From Cellulosimicrobium cellulans (GTDB lineage Bacteria > Actinomycetota > Actinomycetes > Actinomycetales > Cellulomonadaceae), in assembly GCF_006539945.1 (NCBI RefSeq), contig NZ_BJNZ01000031.1, positions 1 through 57,817 on the forward strand: a DNA stretch of 57,817 nt, written 5' to 3'. Below the pieces are notes generated by a model. It searched no databases, had not been told where the DNA came from, and saw nothing but the letters and a program-made list of their open reading frames with translations. Position 1 is the first letter of the stretch, and every line of letters starts with the position of its first letter. The translations under genes were made by a program, and so were the position numbers. This document shows, in pieces, positions 38,798 to 47,962 of this stretch.

Positions 38798-40908
38798 CCG
38801 CGATCCGCCTCGGGCTGTCCGAGCTGCGCCGCCTCGCCGCGGGCACGCTTCCGCGCCTCGCCATCCTCGCCATGGCGCTCATCCCCACCCTCTACGCCGG
38901 GCTGTACCTGTTCGCGAACCACGACCCCTACGACAAGCTCGACCGGATCCCCGCCGCGCTCGTGGTGCTCGACGAGGGCACCACGACCACGGACGCCTCG
39001 GCCCCAGGGGGGACGGGCACGACGACGGAGCGCCACTTCGGCCGCGACGTCGCCGACCAGCTCCTCGACGACGGCGGGTTCGGCTGGGTCGAGACGAGCC
39101 AGGTGGACGCCGAGTACGGCGTGCGGTCGGGGCGGTACGACGCCGCGCTCGTCATCGGTCCGTCGTTCTCGGCGGACCTCGCGTCCGCGGGCGAGTTCGA
39201 GCCGCAGCAGGCGAGCCTCACGCTCATCACGAACGACGCGAACAACTACCTCGCGCGCACCATCGCGGACCAGATCGTCGGAAAGGTGCGCGACTCGATC
39301 GCCGAGCAGGTCGGCACCGAGGCCGCGGACACGTTCCTGCGCGGCTTCGCGTCCATCCACACCAACCTCGCGGACGCCGTCGACGGCGCGGACCAGCTCC
39401 TCGACGGGGCCACGCAGCTCCGCGACGGCCTCGTCACCGCGGACGACGGCGCGCGCACGCTCGCCACCGGCGCGGGCCAGGCCGCCGACGGCGCCGAGCG
39501 GCTCGACGCGAGCACCGGGGCGCTCGCGGACGCCGTCGGGCAGCTCGACGACGGCGCCGAGTCGCTGGCGTCGGGGCTCGGGACGCTGCGCGGTGCGACG
39601 TCGTCGCTGCCCGACCAGACGCAGCAGCTCGCCGACGGCGCCGCGCAGGTCGCGGACGGGAACGCGCAGGTCGCGCGGTACGGGCAGGAGGCCGCCGACG
39701 CGGCGGGCCAGGTGCTCCCGACGCTCGACGCGATCCGCGGCGACGTCGACGCGCAGCTCGACCAGCTCGTCGCCGACGGCGTGATCGACCAGGCGACGGC
39801 CGACCAGGTGCGGTCGCAGGTCGCGCCCGTGCTCGACGAGCAGCGCGAGCAGGTCCAGGGCGCCGTCGACCAGGTGACCGCGGCGTCCGGGAAGCTCGAC
39901 CAGCTCGCCGACGGCTCGCGCCAGGTGTCCGACGGCGCGGCCCGCCTCGCGGCCGCGACGCCCCAGCTCTCCGCCGGGATCGCCACGGCCGCCGACGGCG
40001 CGAACCGCCTCGCCGACGGCACCGGGCAGCTCGCCGCGGCGACCCCGCAGCTCGTGGACGGCGTCTCGCAGCTCGCCGACGGCACGCGCCAGGTGTCCGA
40101 CGGCGCGACCTCGCTCGCGGACGGGACGTCCCAGCTCCGTGACGGGTCGGGCGACCTCGTCGACGGCGTCACGCAGCTCCGCGACGGTCTCGCCGAGGGC
40201 CTGGGCCAGGTGCCGGACCTCGACGAGCAGACGCGCCAGGACACCGCCGAGACCATCGGCAACCCCGTCTCCGTCGAGAACGAGGCGCTCTCCTCCGCCG
40301 GCACGTACGGGGGCGGTCTCGCACCGTTCTTCCTGTCGCTCGCGACGTGGATCGGCGCCTACGTGCTCTTCCTGCTCGTACGCCCGCTGTCGTCGCGGGC
40401 CCTCGCCGCCGGGCGGTCCGGCCTGGCCACCGCCCTGGGCGGGTGGCTGACCCCGGCCGCGATCGGCGTCGTGCAGGTCGCGGCGATGTTCACGGTGACC
40501 AAGTTCGCGCTCGACATCGACCCCGTGCACGGCGTCGGGACCGCGCTGTTCCTCGTGCTGGTCTCCGCGACGTTCGTCGCGATCCTCCAGGCGCTCAACG
40601 TCTGGCTCGGCGCGGCCGGCCAGTTCCTCGGGCTCGTGCTCATGCTCGTCCAGCTCGTCACCGCCGGCGGCACGTTCCCGTGGCAGACCATCCCGCAGCC
40701 GCTGCGCTCGATGCACCAGTTCCTGCCCATGACCTACGCCGTCGAGGGACTGCGCCAGCTCCTCTACGGCGGCAACATGGCGACGGTGACGCGCGACGGC
40801 ACGGTGCTCGTCGTCGTGCTGGTCGCCGCCCTCGCTCTTACGTCGGTCGCCGCCCGCAAGCAGCGCGTCTGGACCATCAAGAAGCTCCAGCCGGAGCTCG
40901 TCCTCTGA
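38794..40908 (+). CDS. YhgE/Pip-domain membrane protein
   Basis: A 704-residue protein with an N-terminal membrane helix (LAILAMALIPTLYAGLYLF), a ~480-residue extracytoplasmic region and about five to six helices at the C-terminus ending in the ABC-2-like portion (LGLVLMLVQLVTAGGTFPWQTIPQPL, FLPMTYAVEGLRQLLYGG). The outside part holds a long series of ~7-residue repeats of the form LADG/xQLxDG (residues ~190-460), expected to form a coiled coil or helical rod. This is the YhgE/Pip architecture (phage-infection-protein, ESX-type secretion or ABC-2 superfamily). It is probably controlled by the divergent TetR protein. Confidence 0.9.
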   Translation: MTAIRLGLSELRRLAAGTLPRLAILAMALIPTLYAGLYLFANHDPYDKLDRIPAALVVLDEGTTTTDASAPGGTGTTTERHFGRDVADQLLDDGGFGWVETSQVDAEYGVRSGRYDAALVIGPSFSADLASAGEFEPQQASLTLITNDANNYLARTIADQIVGKVRDSIAEQVGTEAADTFLRGFASIHTNLADAVDGADQLLDGATQLRDGLVTADDGARTLATGAGQAADGAERLDASTGALADAVGQLDDGAESLASGLGTLRGATSSLPDQTQQLADGAAQVADGNAQVARYGQEAADAAGQVLPTLDAIRGDVDAQLDQLVADGVIDQATADQVRSQVAPVLDEQREQVQGAVDQVTAASGKLDQLADGSRQVSDGAARLAAATPQLSAGIATAADGANRLADGTGQLAAATPQLVDGVSQLADGTRQVSDGATSLADGTSQLRDGSGDLVDGVTQLRDGLAEGLGQVPDLDEQTRQDTAETIGNPVSVENEALSSAGTYGGGLAPFFLSLATWIGAYVLFLLVRPLSSRALAAGRSGLATALGGWLTPAAIGVVQVAAMFTVTKFALDIDPVHGVGTALFLVLVSATFVAILQALNVWLGAAGQFLGLVLMLVQLVTAGGTFPWQTIPQPLRSMHQFLPMTYAVEGLRQLLYGGNMATVTRDGTVLVVVLVAALALTSVAARKQRVWTIKKLQPELVL

Positions 40909-40911
40909 CAC

Positions 40912-41023
40912 CGAGGTAGCCCCCCGCTCCGCCGAGGTAGAGCCGCGGTCCACCGAGGTAGAGCCCTGGTCGCGCGAGGTAGAGCCCTGGTCCGCGAGGT
41001 AGAGGTCTGGTCGCGCGAGGTAG
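40912..41023 (+). repeat. Left array of ~21-bp repeats (CGAGGTAG)
   Basis: Six copies of a ~21-bp unit with core CGAGGTAG, starting at 40912, 40933, 40954, 40975, 40995 and 41016 (spacing 21, 21, 21, 20, 21). The unit is roughly CGAGGTAGAGCCCTGGTCCGC. It begins 4 bp after the YhgE/Pip stop. The same unit recurs inverted at 41239-41435. Confidence 0.9.
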
Positions 41024-41238
41024 AGCTGTGGTCGTGGTGACGACGCGGGCGGTCGGGGGGTGTGGCGAGGGCCGACGCCGCGTGGTCAGCGCGGACCCGT
41101 GGCGTGCCTCGATCACGGGTCGCGCCTGGGCGACGGCCGCTGCGCCGTCCGCACCGTCGACACGCGATGGCGAGCCGGCTGCCGGACGCGACCGGCCGCC
41201 GTCGGGCACGACGGGCCTCGACTCCGCGGGCCAGGCCT

Positions 41239-41435
41239 CTACCTCGGCGGACCGGGCCTCGACCTCGCGGACCAGGCCCCTACCTCGGCGCAACGCGGGG
41301 CCACCCCGGCCGACCAGGCCTCTACCTCGCCGGACCGGGCCTCTACCTCGCCGGACCGGGCCTCTACCTCGCTGGACCGGGCCTCTACCTCGCTGGACCA
41401 GGCCTCTACCTCGACCAATCGAGGGCTCTGCCTCG
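41239..41435 (-). repeat. Right array of ~21-bp repeats, inverted orientation
   Basis: Ten phased positions of the reverse-complement unit (core CTACCTCG): starts 41239, 41260, 41280, 41301 (degenerate CCACCCCG), 41322, 41343, 41364, 41385, 41406 and 41428 (CTGCCTCG). Spacing is 20-22 bp. With the left array it forms an imperfect inverted repeat around a ~215-bp spacer (41024-41238) in which I see no gene. The whole gap 40909-41500 is otherwise unexplained. Confidence 0.9.
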
Positions 41436-41488
41436 GCAGATCGGGGGTCAGGGGGCGGACCGTCCGGAGGGTCCGGGCGCGAGGGTGC

Positions 41489-41494
41489 GACAAT
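41489..41494 (+). promoter_or_regulatory. -10 element of a probably leaderless gene
   Basis: GACAAT (41489-41494) lies 6 nt upstream of the GTG at 41501, which would put the transcript start at the start codon. No convincing -35 and no ribosome-binding site precede the GTG. Confidence 0.45.
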
Positions 41495-41500
41495 CGCGAC

Positions 41501-44500
41501 GTGTCCGCTGAGATCGACGCCACCACGACCCCCGCCCCGCAGCACGACGGGAACGGTTCGCGGCGGTCCGGCTCCCGGGCGACGACGTCGCCGGAGGCGG
41601 AGCGCCAGGCCGCTCTGCGCGAGGCCGAACGGGCGGCCGACGTCGCGCGCACCGCTCTCGCGGACGCACTCCGGACGGTCGTGCGCGGCGCGGTCGACTC
41701 CTCGACGCGGCGCCGGGCCGAGTACTCGACGGACGCGTCGAACTACCGCGTCGTGCCCGAGGCCGTGGTGTACCCGCAGGACGCGGACGACGTCGTCGCC
41801 GCGCTCGACGTGCTGCGCGAGCTCGAGGTGCCGATCACGGCGCGGGGCGCGGGCACGTCGGTCGCGGGCAACTCGATCGGTCCGGGCGTCGTCCTCGACT
41901 TCACGCGGCACGTGAACCGCGTGCTCGACGTCGACCCGGAGGCGCGCACGGCGCGCATCGAGCCCGGCGTCGTCATGTCGGCGCTCCAGCAGCAGGCCGC
42001 GCCGCACGGGCTGCGGTTCGGGCCCGACCCGTCGACGCAGAACCGCGCGACGCTCGGCGGCATGATCGGCAACAACGCGTGCGGGCCGCACGCCGTCGCC
42101 TACGGGCGCACGGTCGACAACGTGATCGAGCTCGACGTCGTCGACGGCCGCGGCCGCCGCTTCACCGCGGGCAAGGGCGACCCGACGTTCGCCGACGTCC
42201 CCGGGCTCGCGGAGCTCGTCCGCGAGAACCTCGCGCTGATCCGTACGGAGTTCGGGCGGTTCGGGCGTCAGGTGTCGGGGTACTCGCTCGAGCACCTGCT
42301 CCCGGAGAACGGGTCGGACCTCGCGAAGGCGCTCGTCGGCACAGAGGGCACGCTCGTGACGATCCTCGAGGCGACGGTCCGCCTGGTGCCGGTGCCCTCG
42401 AAGCCGACGCTCGTCGTGCTGGGCTACCCGGACATGCCGTCCGCGGCCGACGACGTCCCGACCTTCCTGAACCTCAGCCCCCTCGCGGTCGAGGGCCTCG
42501 ACGCGCGGCTCGTCGACGTCGTGCGTCGCGCCAAGGGCGACGCGTCGGTCCCGCCGCTGCCGCCGGGCGCGGGCTGGCTCATGGTCGAGGTCGGCGGCGC
42601 GACTCCCGAGGAGGCGATGGCGAACGCGGAGGCGATCGTCGCGGCGTCGGGCAGCGAGGCCACGATGATCCTCCCTGCGGGGCCCGAGGCGACCAAGATG
42701 TGGCAGATCCGGGCCGACGGCGCGGGGCTCGCCGGGCGCACGCCCGCGGGCGAGCAGGCGTGGCCGGGCTGGGAGGACTCCGCCGTCCCGCCGGAGAAGC
42801 TGGGCGACTACCTGCGCGACCTCGACGCGCTCATGTCGCGCTACGGCGTCGACGGCCTGCCGTACGGGCACTTCGGTGACGGCTGCGTGCACCTGCGCAT
42901 CGACATCCCGCTCGAGGCGTCGGGGTCGGTGCTGCGCACCTTCATGCTGGAGGCGGCGGAGCTCGTCGCGAAGTACGGCGGCTCGCTCTCGGGCGAGCAC
43001 GGCGACGGCCGCGCGCGCTCGGAGCTCCTCCCGGTCATGTACAGCCCCGAGGCGATCGCCCTCATGGAGCGGTTCAAGGCCCTGTTCGACCCGCAGGACG
43101 TCATGAACCCGGGCGTCGTGGTGCGCCCGAGCGCGGTCGACGACGACCTGCGCCGCCCGCACGCGCACCCGCTGCTCTCGACGGTCGGAGCGCCGGGAAC
43201 GCCCGGGACGAGCACGGCCGCGCCCGCCAAGGTCACGAAGATCTCGCGCCGCGCCGGATACCAGGGCTTCTCGTTCGCGCACGACCACGGCGACATGACC
43301 CAGGCCGTGCACCGCTGCGTCGGCGTCGGCAAGTGCCGCGCGGACAACAGCGCCGCGGGCGGCTTCATGTGCCCGTCGTACCAGGCGACCAAGGACGAGA
43401 AGGACGTCACGCGCGCTCGTGCCCGCGTGCTCCAGGAGGCCGTGAACGGGACGCTCGTCGGCGGCCTCGCGGCGCCGGAGGTGCGCGACTCGCTCGACCT
43501 GTGCCTGTCCTGCAAGGCGTGCTCGAGCGACTGCCCCGCGGGCGTCGACATGGCGCAGTACAAGTCCGAGGTCCTCTACCGTACGTATCGCGGCAAGCTG
43601 CGCCCGGTCGACCACTACTCGCTCGGCTGGCTGCCGATCTGGGCGCGGCTCGCGACCGGGATGCCGCGCCTGGCCAACAAGCTGCTCGGCATCCGCCCGC
43701 TCGCGAAGACGGTCCTCTGGGCGGGCGGCATGGACACGCGCCGCTCGATGACGACGTTCGCCGAGGTGCCCTTCCGCACGTGGTGGAAGCGTGGCGGCGC
43801 GACGCAGGGCGTGCCCGGGCTGCACATCGGCGAACGGCCCGGCCACCCCGTGCGCGACGAGCGCCCCAAGGTCGTGCTGTGGACGGACTCGTTCAGCGAC
43901 AACATGTCGCCCGGGGTGCCGCAGGCGGCCGTCAAGGTGCTCACCGCGGCCGGATACGACGTCGTCGTCCCGGACGAGCAGGCGTGCTGCGGTCTCACGT
44001 GGATCAGCACGGGCCAGCTCGGCGGCGCGCGCAAGCGCCTGGAGAACCTGCTGTCCGTGCTCGGCCCGTACGCCGTGAACGGCATCCCGATCATGGGCCT
44101 CGAGCCGTCGTGCACCGCCGTGCTGCGCTCCGACCTCGTGGACCTGTTCCCCGACGACCCGCGCGCCCAGGCGGTCTCCGCCGCGACGCGCACGCTCGCC
44201 GAGCTCCTCACGTCGGTAGACACCGCCCCCGGGCGCGAGTCCGGGTGGCGCGTGCCCGACCTCTCGGACGTGACCGCCGTCGTGCAGCCGCACTGCCACC
44301 AGCACTCGGTGATGGGGTTCGCCGCGGACGAGCGCCTGCTGCGCGACGCCGGTGCGACGATCAAGGTCCTCGCCGGCTGCTGCGGCCTCGCGGGCAACTT
44401 CGGCATGCAGAAGGGCCACTACGAGACGTCGGTCGCCGTCGCGGAGAACGCGCTGCTGCCCGCACTGCGCGACGCAGCCCCCGGCGACGTGTACCTCGCG

Positions 44501-44587
44501 GACGGGTTCTCGTGCCGCACGCAGGCCGACGACCTCGCCGGCGTGCAGGGCAAGGCCCTCGTCGAGCTGCTCGCCGAACGTCTCTGA
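41501..44587 (+). CDS. GlcD/GlpC-type fusion FAD and Fe-S oxidoreductase
   Basis: A 1028-residue fusion. GTG 41501 is chosen because the frame upstream runs only through the 21-bp repeat array and would add low-complexity sequence. N-terminal FAD_binding_4 domain (GAGTSVAGNSIGPGVVLDFTR, then TLGGMIGNNACGPHA), a FAD-oxidase C-terminal domain (GDGCVHLRIDIPL, GSLSGEHGDGRARSELL), two 4Fe-4S clusters (CVGVGKC...CPS from residue ~606 and CLSCKACSSDCPAG from ~668), and two CCG domains (ACCGLTW, GCCGLAGNFG). Such proteins are quinone-linked D-2-hydroxyacid (lactate or glycolate) dehydrogenases. It should be at the inner face of the membrane. Confidence 0.93.
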   Translation: MSAEIDATTTPAPQHDGNGSRRSGSRATTSPEAERQAALREAERAADVARTALADALRTVVRGAVDSSTRRRAEYSTDASNYRVVPEAVVYPQDADDVVAALDVLRELEVPITARGAGTSVAGNSIGPGVVLDFTRHVNRVLDVDPEARTARIEPGVVMSALQQQAAPHGLRFGPDPSTQNRATLGGMIGNNACGPHAVAYGRTVDNVIELDVVDGRGRRFTAGKGDPTFADVPGLAELVRENLALIRTEFGRFGRQVSGYSLEHLLPENGSDLAKALVGTEGTLVTILEATVRLVPVPSKPTLVVLGYPDMPSAADDVPTFLNLSPLAVEGLDARLVDVVRRAKGDASVPPLPPGAGWLMVEVGGATPEEAMANAEAIVAASGSEATMILPAGPEATKMWQIRADGAGLAGRTPAGEQAWPGWEDSAVPPEKLGDYLRDLDALMSRYGVDGLPYGHFGDGCVHLRIDIPLEASGSVLRTFMLEAAELVAKYGGSLSGEHGDGRARSELLPVMYSPEAIALMERFKALFDPQDVMNPGVVVRPSAVDDDLRRPHAHPLLSTVGAPGTPGTSTAAPAKVTKISRRAGYQGFSFAHDHGDMTQAVHRCVGVGKCRADNSAAGGFMCPSYQATKDEKDVTRARARVLQEAVNGTLVGGLAAPEVRDSLDLCLSCKACSSDCPAGVDMAQYKSEVLYRTYRGKLRPVDHYSLGWLPIWARLATGMPRLANKLLGIRPLAKTVLWAGGMDTRRSMTTFAEVPFRTWWKRGGATQGVPGLHIGERPGHPVRDERPKVVLWTDSFSDNMSPGVPQAAVKVLTAAGYDVVVPDEQACCGLTWISTGQLGGARKRLENLLSVLGPYAVNGIPIMGLEPSCTAVLRSDLVDLFPDDPRAQAVSAATRTLAELLTSVDTAPGRESGWRVPDLSDVTAVVQPHCHQHSVMGFAADERLLRDAGATIKVLAGCCGLAGNFGMQKGHYETSVAVAENALLPALRDAAPGDVYLADGFSCRTQADDLAGVQGKALVELLAERL

Positions 44588-44642
44588 GCATCCCGCTGCG
44601 CGGCCGGCGAGCCCGACGGCGCGCGGTCGCACGGGTCTGCCG

Positions 44643-45152
44643 TCAGCCGCGCGCGGGGTGCACGTCCGTGATCGCGTAGCACTCCTCGTCGTCGATCGCG
44701 CGCGGCATCGGGTCGAGCGTGAGCGACGTCGGGTACCCGAGCTCGTCGTCGAACACCACGTCCGTGACGTCGTCGTGCCGCTCGTCGACGAGGTCGAGGA
44801 ACCCGTCGATCGTGCGACCCCCGCTCTCGACGTAGGACTCGGGGGTCATCTCCAGGTGCGCGAGGCTCGCGGAGACCGCGACCACCTCGCCCCCGGCGAC
44901 CTCGACGTCGAAGTCCCCGACGAGGTTCCGCTCCCCGCACGACGACGTGAGCGTGAACGCGTAGTCGTCGTACCCCGCCGCCGCCCACCGGTCCTGCGCG
45001 TCCGACAGCCCGGCGACCGGCCACAGCACGCCCGCGGGCGGCGCTGCGGGCGCGCACGAGGCCGCTCCGGACGAGACGGCGAGCAGCCCGCCCAGGACGA
45101 ACGCCGCCGTCGTCCTGGACGGGCGCGGGTTGCGGCGTGGCGTCGTCTCCAT
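44643..45152 (-). CDS. DUF6174-like exported protein or lipoprotein
   Basis: A 169-residue protein. ATG 45152 is preferred over an upstream GTG at 45191 because it directly precedes the basic n-region and hydrophobic segment (RRNPRPSRTTAAFVLGGLLAVSSGAASC). The Cys near residue 32 may be lipidated, but the lipobox is not ideal. The body has W..AG..DYAFTLTSSCGERN, VEVAGGEVVAVSA, GFLDLVD and YPTSLTLDPMPRAIDDE, ending CYAITDVHP, as in DUF6174 proteins. Function unknown; monocistronic. Confidence 0.7.
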   Translation of the reverse strand: METTPRRNPRPSRTTAAFVLGGLLAVSSGAASCAPAAPPAGVLWPVAGLSDAQDRWAAAGYDDYAFTLTSSCGERNLVGDFDVEVAGGEVVAVSASLAHLEMTPESYVESGGRTIDGFLDLVDERHDDVTDVVFDDELGYPTSLTLDPMPRAIDDEECYAITDVHPARG

Positions 45153-45222
45153 GACCTGCTCGTGTCCCGACCCCGCCCGGTCTTGCGGCACACCGCTCGG
45201 CCTACCAGTGCGTCGGGCGACC

Positions 45223-46809
45223 TCAGGCGCCGGTCCGCGAGGTTCGGACCGCGTCGGCGAGGCGCGCGACGGCCTCGTCGACTCGGGCGTCGGCGAGGTT
45301 GCCGTACCCGAGCACGAGGGTCGTGGACCGGTCGGCGGGGCGGACCTGGTAGCGGCGCAGGTCGACGACGGTCACCTCGCGCCGCGCGGCCTCGCGCACG
45401 ACGTGCGCGGCGTCGGGAGCGGGGTCGTCCGGCGCGCTCGGCAGGGAGAGCAGCGCGTGCATGCCCGCCGCGATGCCGCTCACCGCGGCGTCCGGCAGCT
45501 CGCGGGCGAGGGCGTCGAGCACGGCGTCGCGACGACGGCGGTACCGGCCGCGCGCTCCGCGCAGGTGCCGGTCGTACCCGCCCGAGGCGACGAACCGCGC
45601 GAACGTGAGCTGGTCGACCGTGGAGGGGGCTGCCGCGCCGTGCGTCGGGGAGGCGGCGCGCATCACCGACTCGCGCCAGCGTGCGGGCACGACCATCCAC
45701 CCGACGCCGAACGCCGGGCTCATCGTCTTGCTCACCGACCCCAGCAGGACCACACGCTCGGGGTCGAGCTGCTGGAGCGCGGCCACGGGCCGGCGGTCGT
45801 ACCGGAACTCGGCGTCGTAGTCGTCCTCGACCACGACGCCGTCGACGGCACGGGCCCACGCGAGGACCGCCTCGCGCCGCTCGGGCGCCAGCGCGGAGCC
45901 GGTGGGGAACTGGTGCGCGGGCGTGAGCAGAGCGGCCCGCGCGCCCGTCCGACGCGACGCCGCGACGAGCGCGTCGATGTCCGCGCCCGCGTCGTCCACG
46001 GGGACGGGGACGGGGATGAGACCGACGCGGCCGGCGACGTCGCGCAGCACCGACCAGCTCGGGTCCTCGACGAGCAGGTGCGTGTGGCCCGCCTCGACGA
46101 GCGCCGCGGCGACGCGCGCCATCCCGTCGGTCGCGCCGCGCGTGAGCACGACGGCGTCGTCCGCCCCGGCGACGACGCGCGCCCGGCGCAGGTGGTCGGC
46201 GACGACGGCCCGAGCGTGCGGGTGCCCGGCGGGGGAGGGCTGGCCGAGGTCGTCGTTCGACGCCGTGCCCCCGGGCGTGCCGAGCGCCTCCCGTGCCGCC
46301 CGCAGCCACGCGTCGCGCGGGACGTGCCGCAGGTCGGGCACGCCCGGGGCGAGGTCGAACCGGGCCCGCGCGGCATACGCCCTGCCGGTGTCGGGTCGTC
46401 CGGCGTCCACGGCCGCGGGTCGACCGTCGGCCGCTCGCCCCTCGCGGCTCTGGCCGGACCCGCCACGACCCGTGCCCACCCTCGCTCCCTCCGGGCTCGT
46501 CGGCCGGGTCGCGGCGGAGACCCGGGTCGCGGAGCCGGTGCGCGCTTCGAGAAAGCCCTCGGCGACGAGCTGGCCGTACGCCTCCGTGACGACCCACCGC
46601 GACACCCCGAGCGACTCGGCGAGCTGGCGGCTCGGTGGCAGCGCCGCCCCGACCGGGACGCGGCCGGTGTGCACGGCGTCGCGGACCGCGCGCTCGAGCC
46701 GCTCGACGCGCGAGCCCGGCCCCGTCCCCAGGTCGAGCAGGGCCTCCCAGGCGAGCTCCGCCGTCGTGCCCGGAGGCGTCCGGGCAGAATTGGTCTGGTC
46801 AAGTCCCAT
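45223..46809 (-). CDS. MocR/PdxR-type GntR regulator with aminotransferase domain
   Basis: A 528-residue regulator: N-terminal GntR winged helix (about 30-95, LPPSRQLAESLGVSRWVVTEAYGQL), a linker of ~60 residues and an aminotransferase-like PLP domain with the Schiff-base lysine Lys361 in GSVSKTMSP. Other PLP-site residues are in ATDGM, EDPSW, EDDYDAEFRY and RYQVRP. PdxR-type proteins sense PLP and control vitamin B6 genes; here it is divergent from an aldo/keto reductase. ATG 46809 lies close behind a TACGGT -10-like element (minus strand, 46818-46823), so it may be leaderless. Confidence 0.9.
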   Translation of the reverse strand: MGLDQTNSARTPPGTTAELAWEALLDLGTGPGSRVERLERAVRDAVHTGRVPVGAALPPSRQLAESLGVSRWVVTEAYGQLVAEGFLEARTGSATRVSAATRPTSPEGARVGTGRGGSGQSREGRAADGRPAAVDAGRPDTGRAYAARARFDLAPGVPDLRHVPRDAWLRAAREALGTPGGTASNDDLGQPSPAGHPHARAVVADHLRRARVVAGADDAVVLTRGATDGMARVAAALVEAGHTHLLVEDPSWSVLRDVAGRVGLIPVPVPVDDAGADIDALVAASRRTGARAALLTPAHQFPTGSALAPERREAVLAWARAVDGVVVEDDYDAEFRYDRRPVAALQQLDPERVVLLGSVSKTMSPAFGVGWMVVPARWRESVMRAASPTHGAAAPSTVDQLTFARFVASGGYDRHLRGARGRYRRRRDAVLDALARELPDAAVSGIAAGMHALLSLPSAPDDPAPDAAHVVREAARREVTVVDLRRYQVRPADRSTTLVLGYGNLADARVDEAVARLADAVRTSRTGA

Positions 46810-46919
46810 GGAATCGGACCGTACACCCGTGCCGATCGCTCCGTAGCGTGGAGCACGTCATCAGGACCACGGATCCGTCACGGACCGGCGGCCCACCGAG
46901 CAACTCCAGGGAGACCACC

Positions 46920-47903
46920 ATGCGGTACCGCACCATCGGCGACGGGCGCACCTCCTTCGACGTGTCGACCCTGTGCCTCGGCACCATGAACATGGGCACG
47001 CTCGTCGACGAGGACACCTCGTTCGCGATCCTCGACCGCTACCTCGAGGCAGGGGGAACGTTCCTCGACACGGCGAACAACTACAGCGCGTGGGCAGGCG
47101 GCCACGGTCGCGACAGCGAGGACGTCATCGGCCGCTGGCTCGCGAGCCGCGGCGTGCGCGACGAGGTCCGCATCGCGACCAAGCTCGGCGCGGCGAAGAA
47201 GGACCCCGCCCTCCCGCTGCAGAACGTCGAGCCCACGAACTTCCAGGGGCTCGGCGCCGACGTCATCGGGTACGAGGCCCACGAGAGCCTGCGTCACCTC
47301 GGCGTCGACCACGTCGACGTGCTGTACGGGCACGTGGACGACCACGAGACGCCGCTCGCCGAGACCGTCGGCGCGTTCGGGAAGCTCCAGGCGGAGGGCG
47401 TCGTCGGCATCACGGGCATCTCGAACGTCGCGCTGTGGCGCGTCGTCGAGGCGCGGGAGGAGGCGCTGCGTCAGGGCATCGCGCCCTACGGGCTCGTCCA
47501 GCAGAACTACACCTACGCCTACCCGACGCCCGAGCCGGGCCGGCACAACTGGGCGTCGTACGAGCTGCTCGACTACGCGGCGTCCACCGGCATCGACGGG
47601 CGCCCGCCGCTCGCCGTCACCGCCTACTCGCCGATCCTCCAGGGCGCGTACGTGCGCCGCGACAAGCCGCTGTGGGACGGGTTCGACCACCCGACCACGC
47701 GCGAGCGCATCCGCCTCCTGCACGAGGTCGCGGGCGAGCTCGGCGCGACGCCCCACCAGGTCGTGCTCGCGTGGCTCCTCGGCGGCGAGCACCCGGTGGT
47801 CCCGATCATCGGGCCGAGCACGATCGAGCAGCTCGACGATCTTCTGGGTGCTGCCGACCTCGAGCTCGACCCGGAGCTGCGCGCCCGCCTCGACGCCGCC
47901 TGA
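46920..47903 (+). CDS. Aldo/keto reductase
   Basis: A 327-residue NADPH-dependent reductase with a TIM-barrel fold. Catalytic residues fit the family: Asp50 (FLDTANNY), Tyr55 and Lys88 (IATKLG), with a His in YGHVDDH. The start ATG 46920 has GGGAG 8 nt upstream. A weak -10 (TAGCGT, 46844-46849) is seen in the divergent spacer. Beside a PdxR-type regulator, a pyridoxal-type substrate is possible but unproven. Confidence 0.88.
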   Translation: MRYRTIGDGRTSFDVSTLCLGTMNMGTLVDEDTSFAILDRYLEAGGTFLDTANNYSAWAGGHGRDSEDVIGRWLASRGVRDEVRIATKLGAAKKDPALPLQNVEPTNFQGLGADVIGYEAHESLRHLGVDHVDVLYGHVDDHETPLAETVGAFGKLQAEGVVGITGISNVALWRVVEAREEALRQGIAPYGLVQQNYTYAYPTPEPGRHNWASYELLDYAASTGIDGRPPLAVTAYSPILQGAYVRRDKPLWDGFDHPTTRERIRLLHEVAGELGATPHQVVLAWLLGGEHPVVPIIGPSTIEQLDDLLGAADLELDPELRARLDAA

Positions 47904-47962
47904 GCCCGCGTGTCCGCCCGGCCTGACGCCCCGCCGTCGGGCCGGGCTGCCACCATGGGACC

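Noticed and set aside
40912-41435. CRISPR array
   Set aside because: The period is ~21 bp with no unique spacers between repeats, the orientation switches, and there are no cas genes.
41060-41500. N-terminal extension of the fusion oxidoreductase through the 21-bp repeats
   Set aside because: It translates only repeated low-complexity sequence; the GTG at 41501 starts near the family-like region and has a -10 just upstream.
40877-44632. Long minus-strand frame opposite the fusion oxidoreductase
   Set aside because: Arg/Gly/Val-rich composition with no homology pattern; the plus-strand gene has many conserved motifs.
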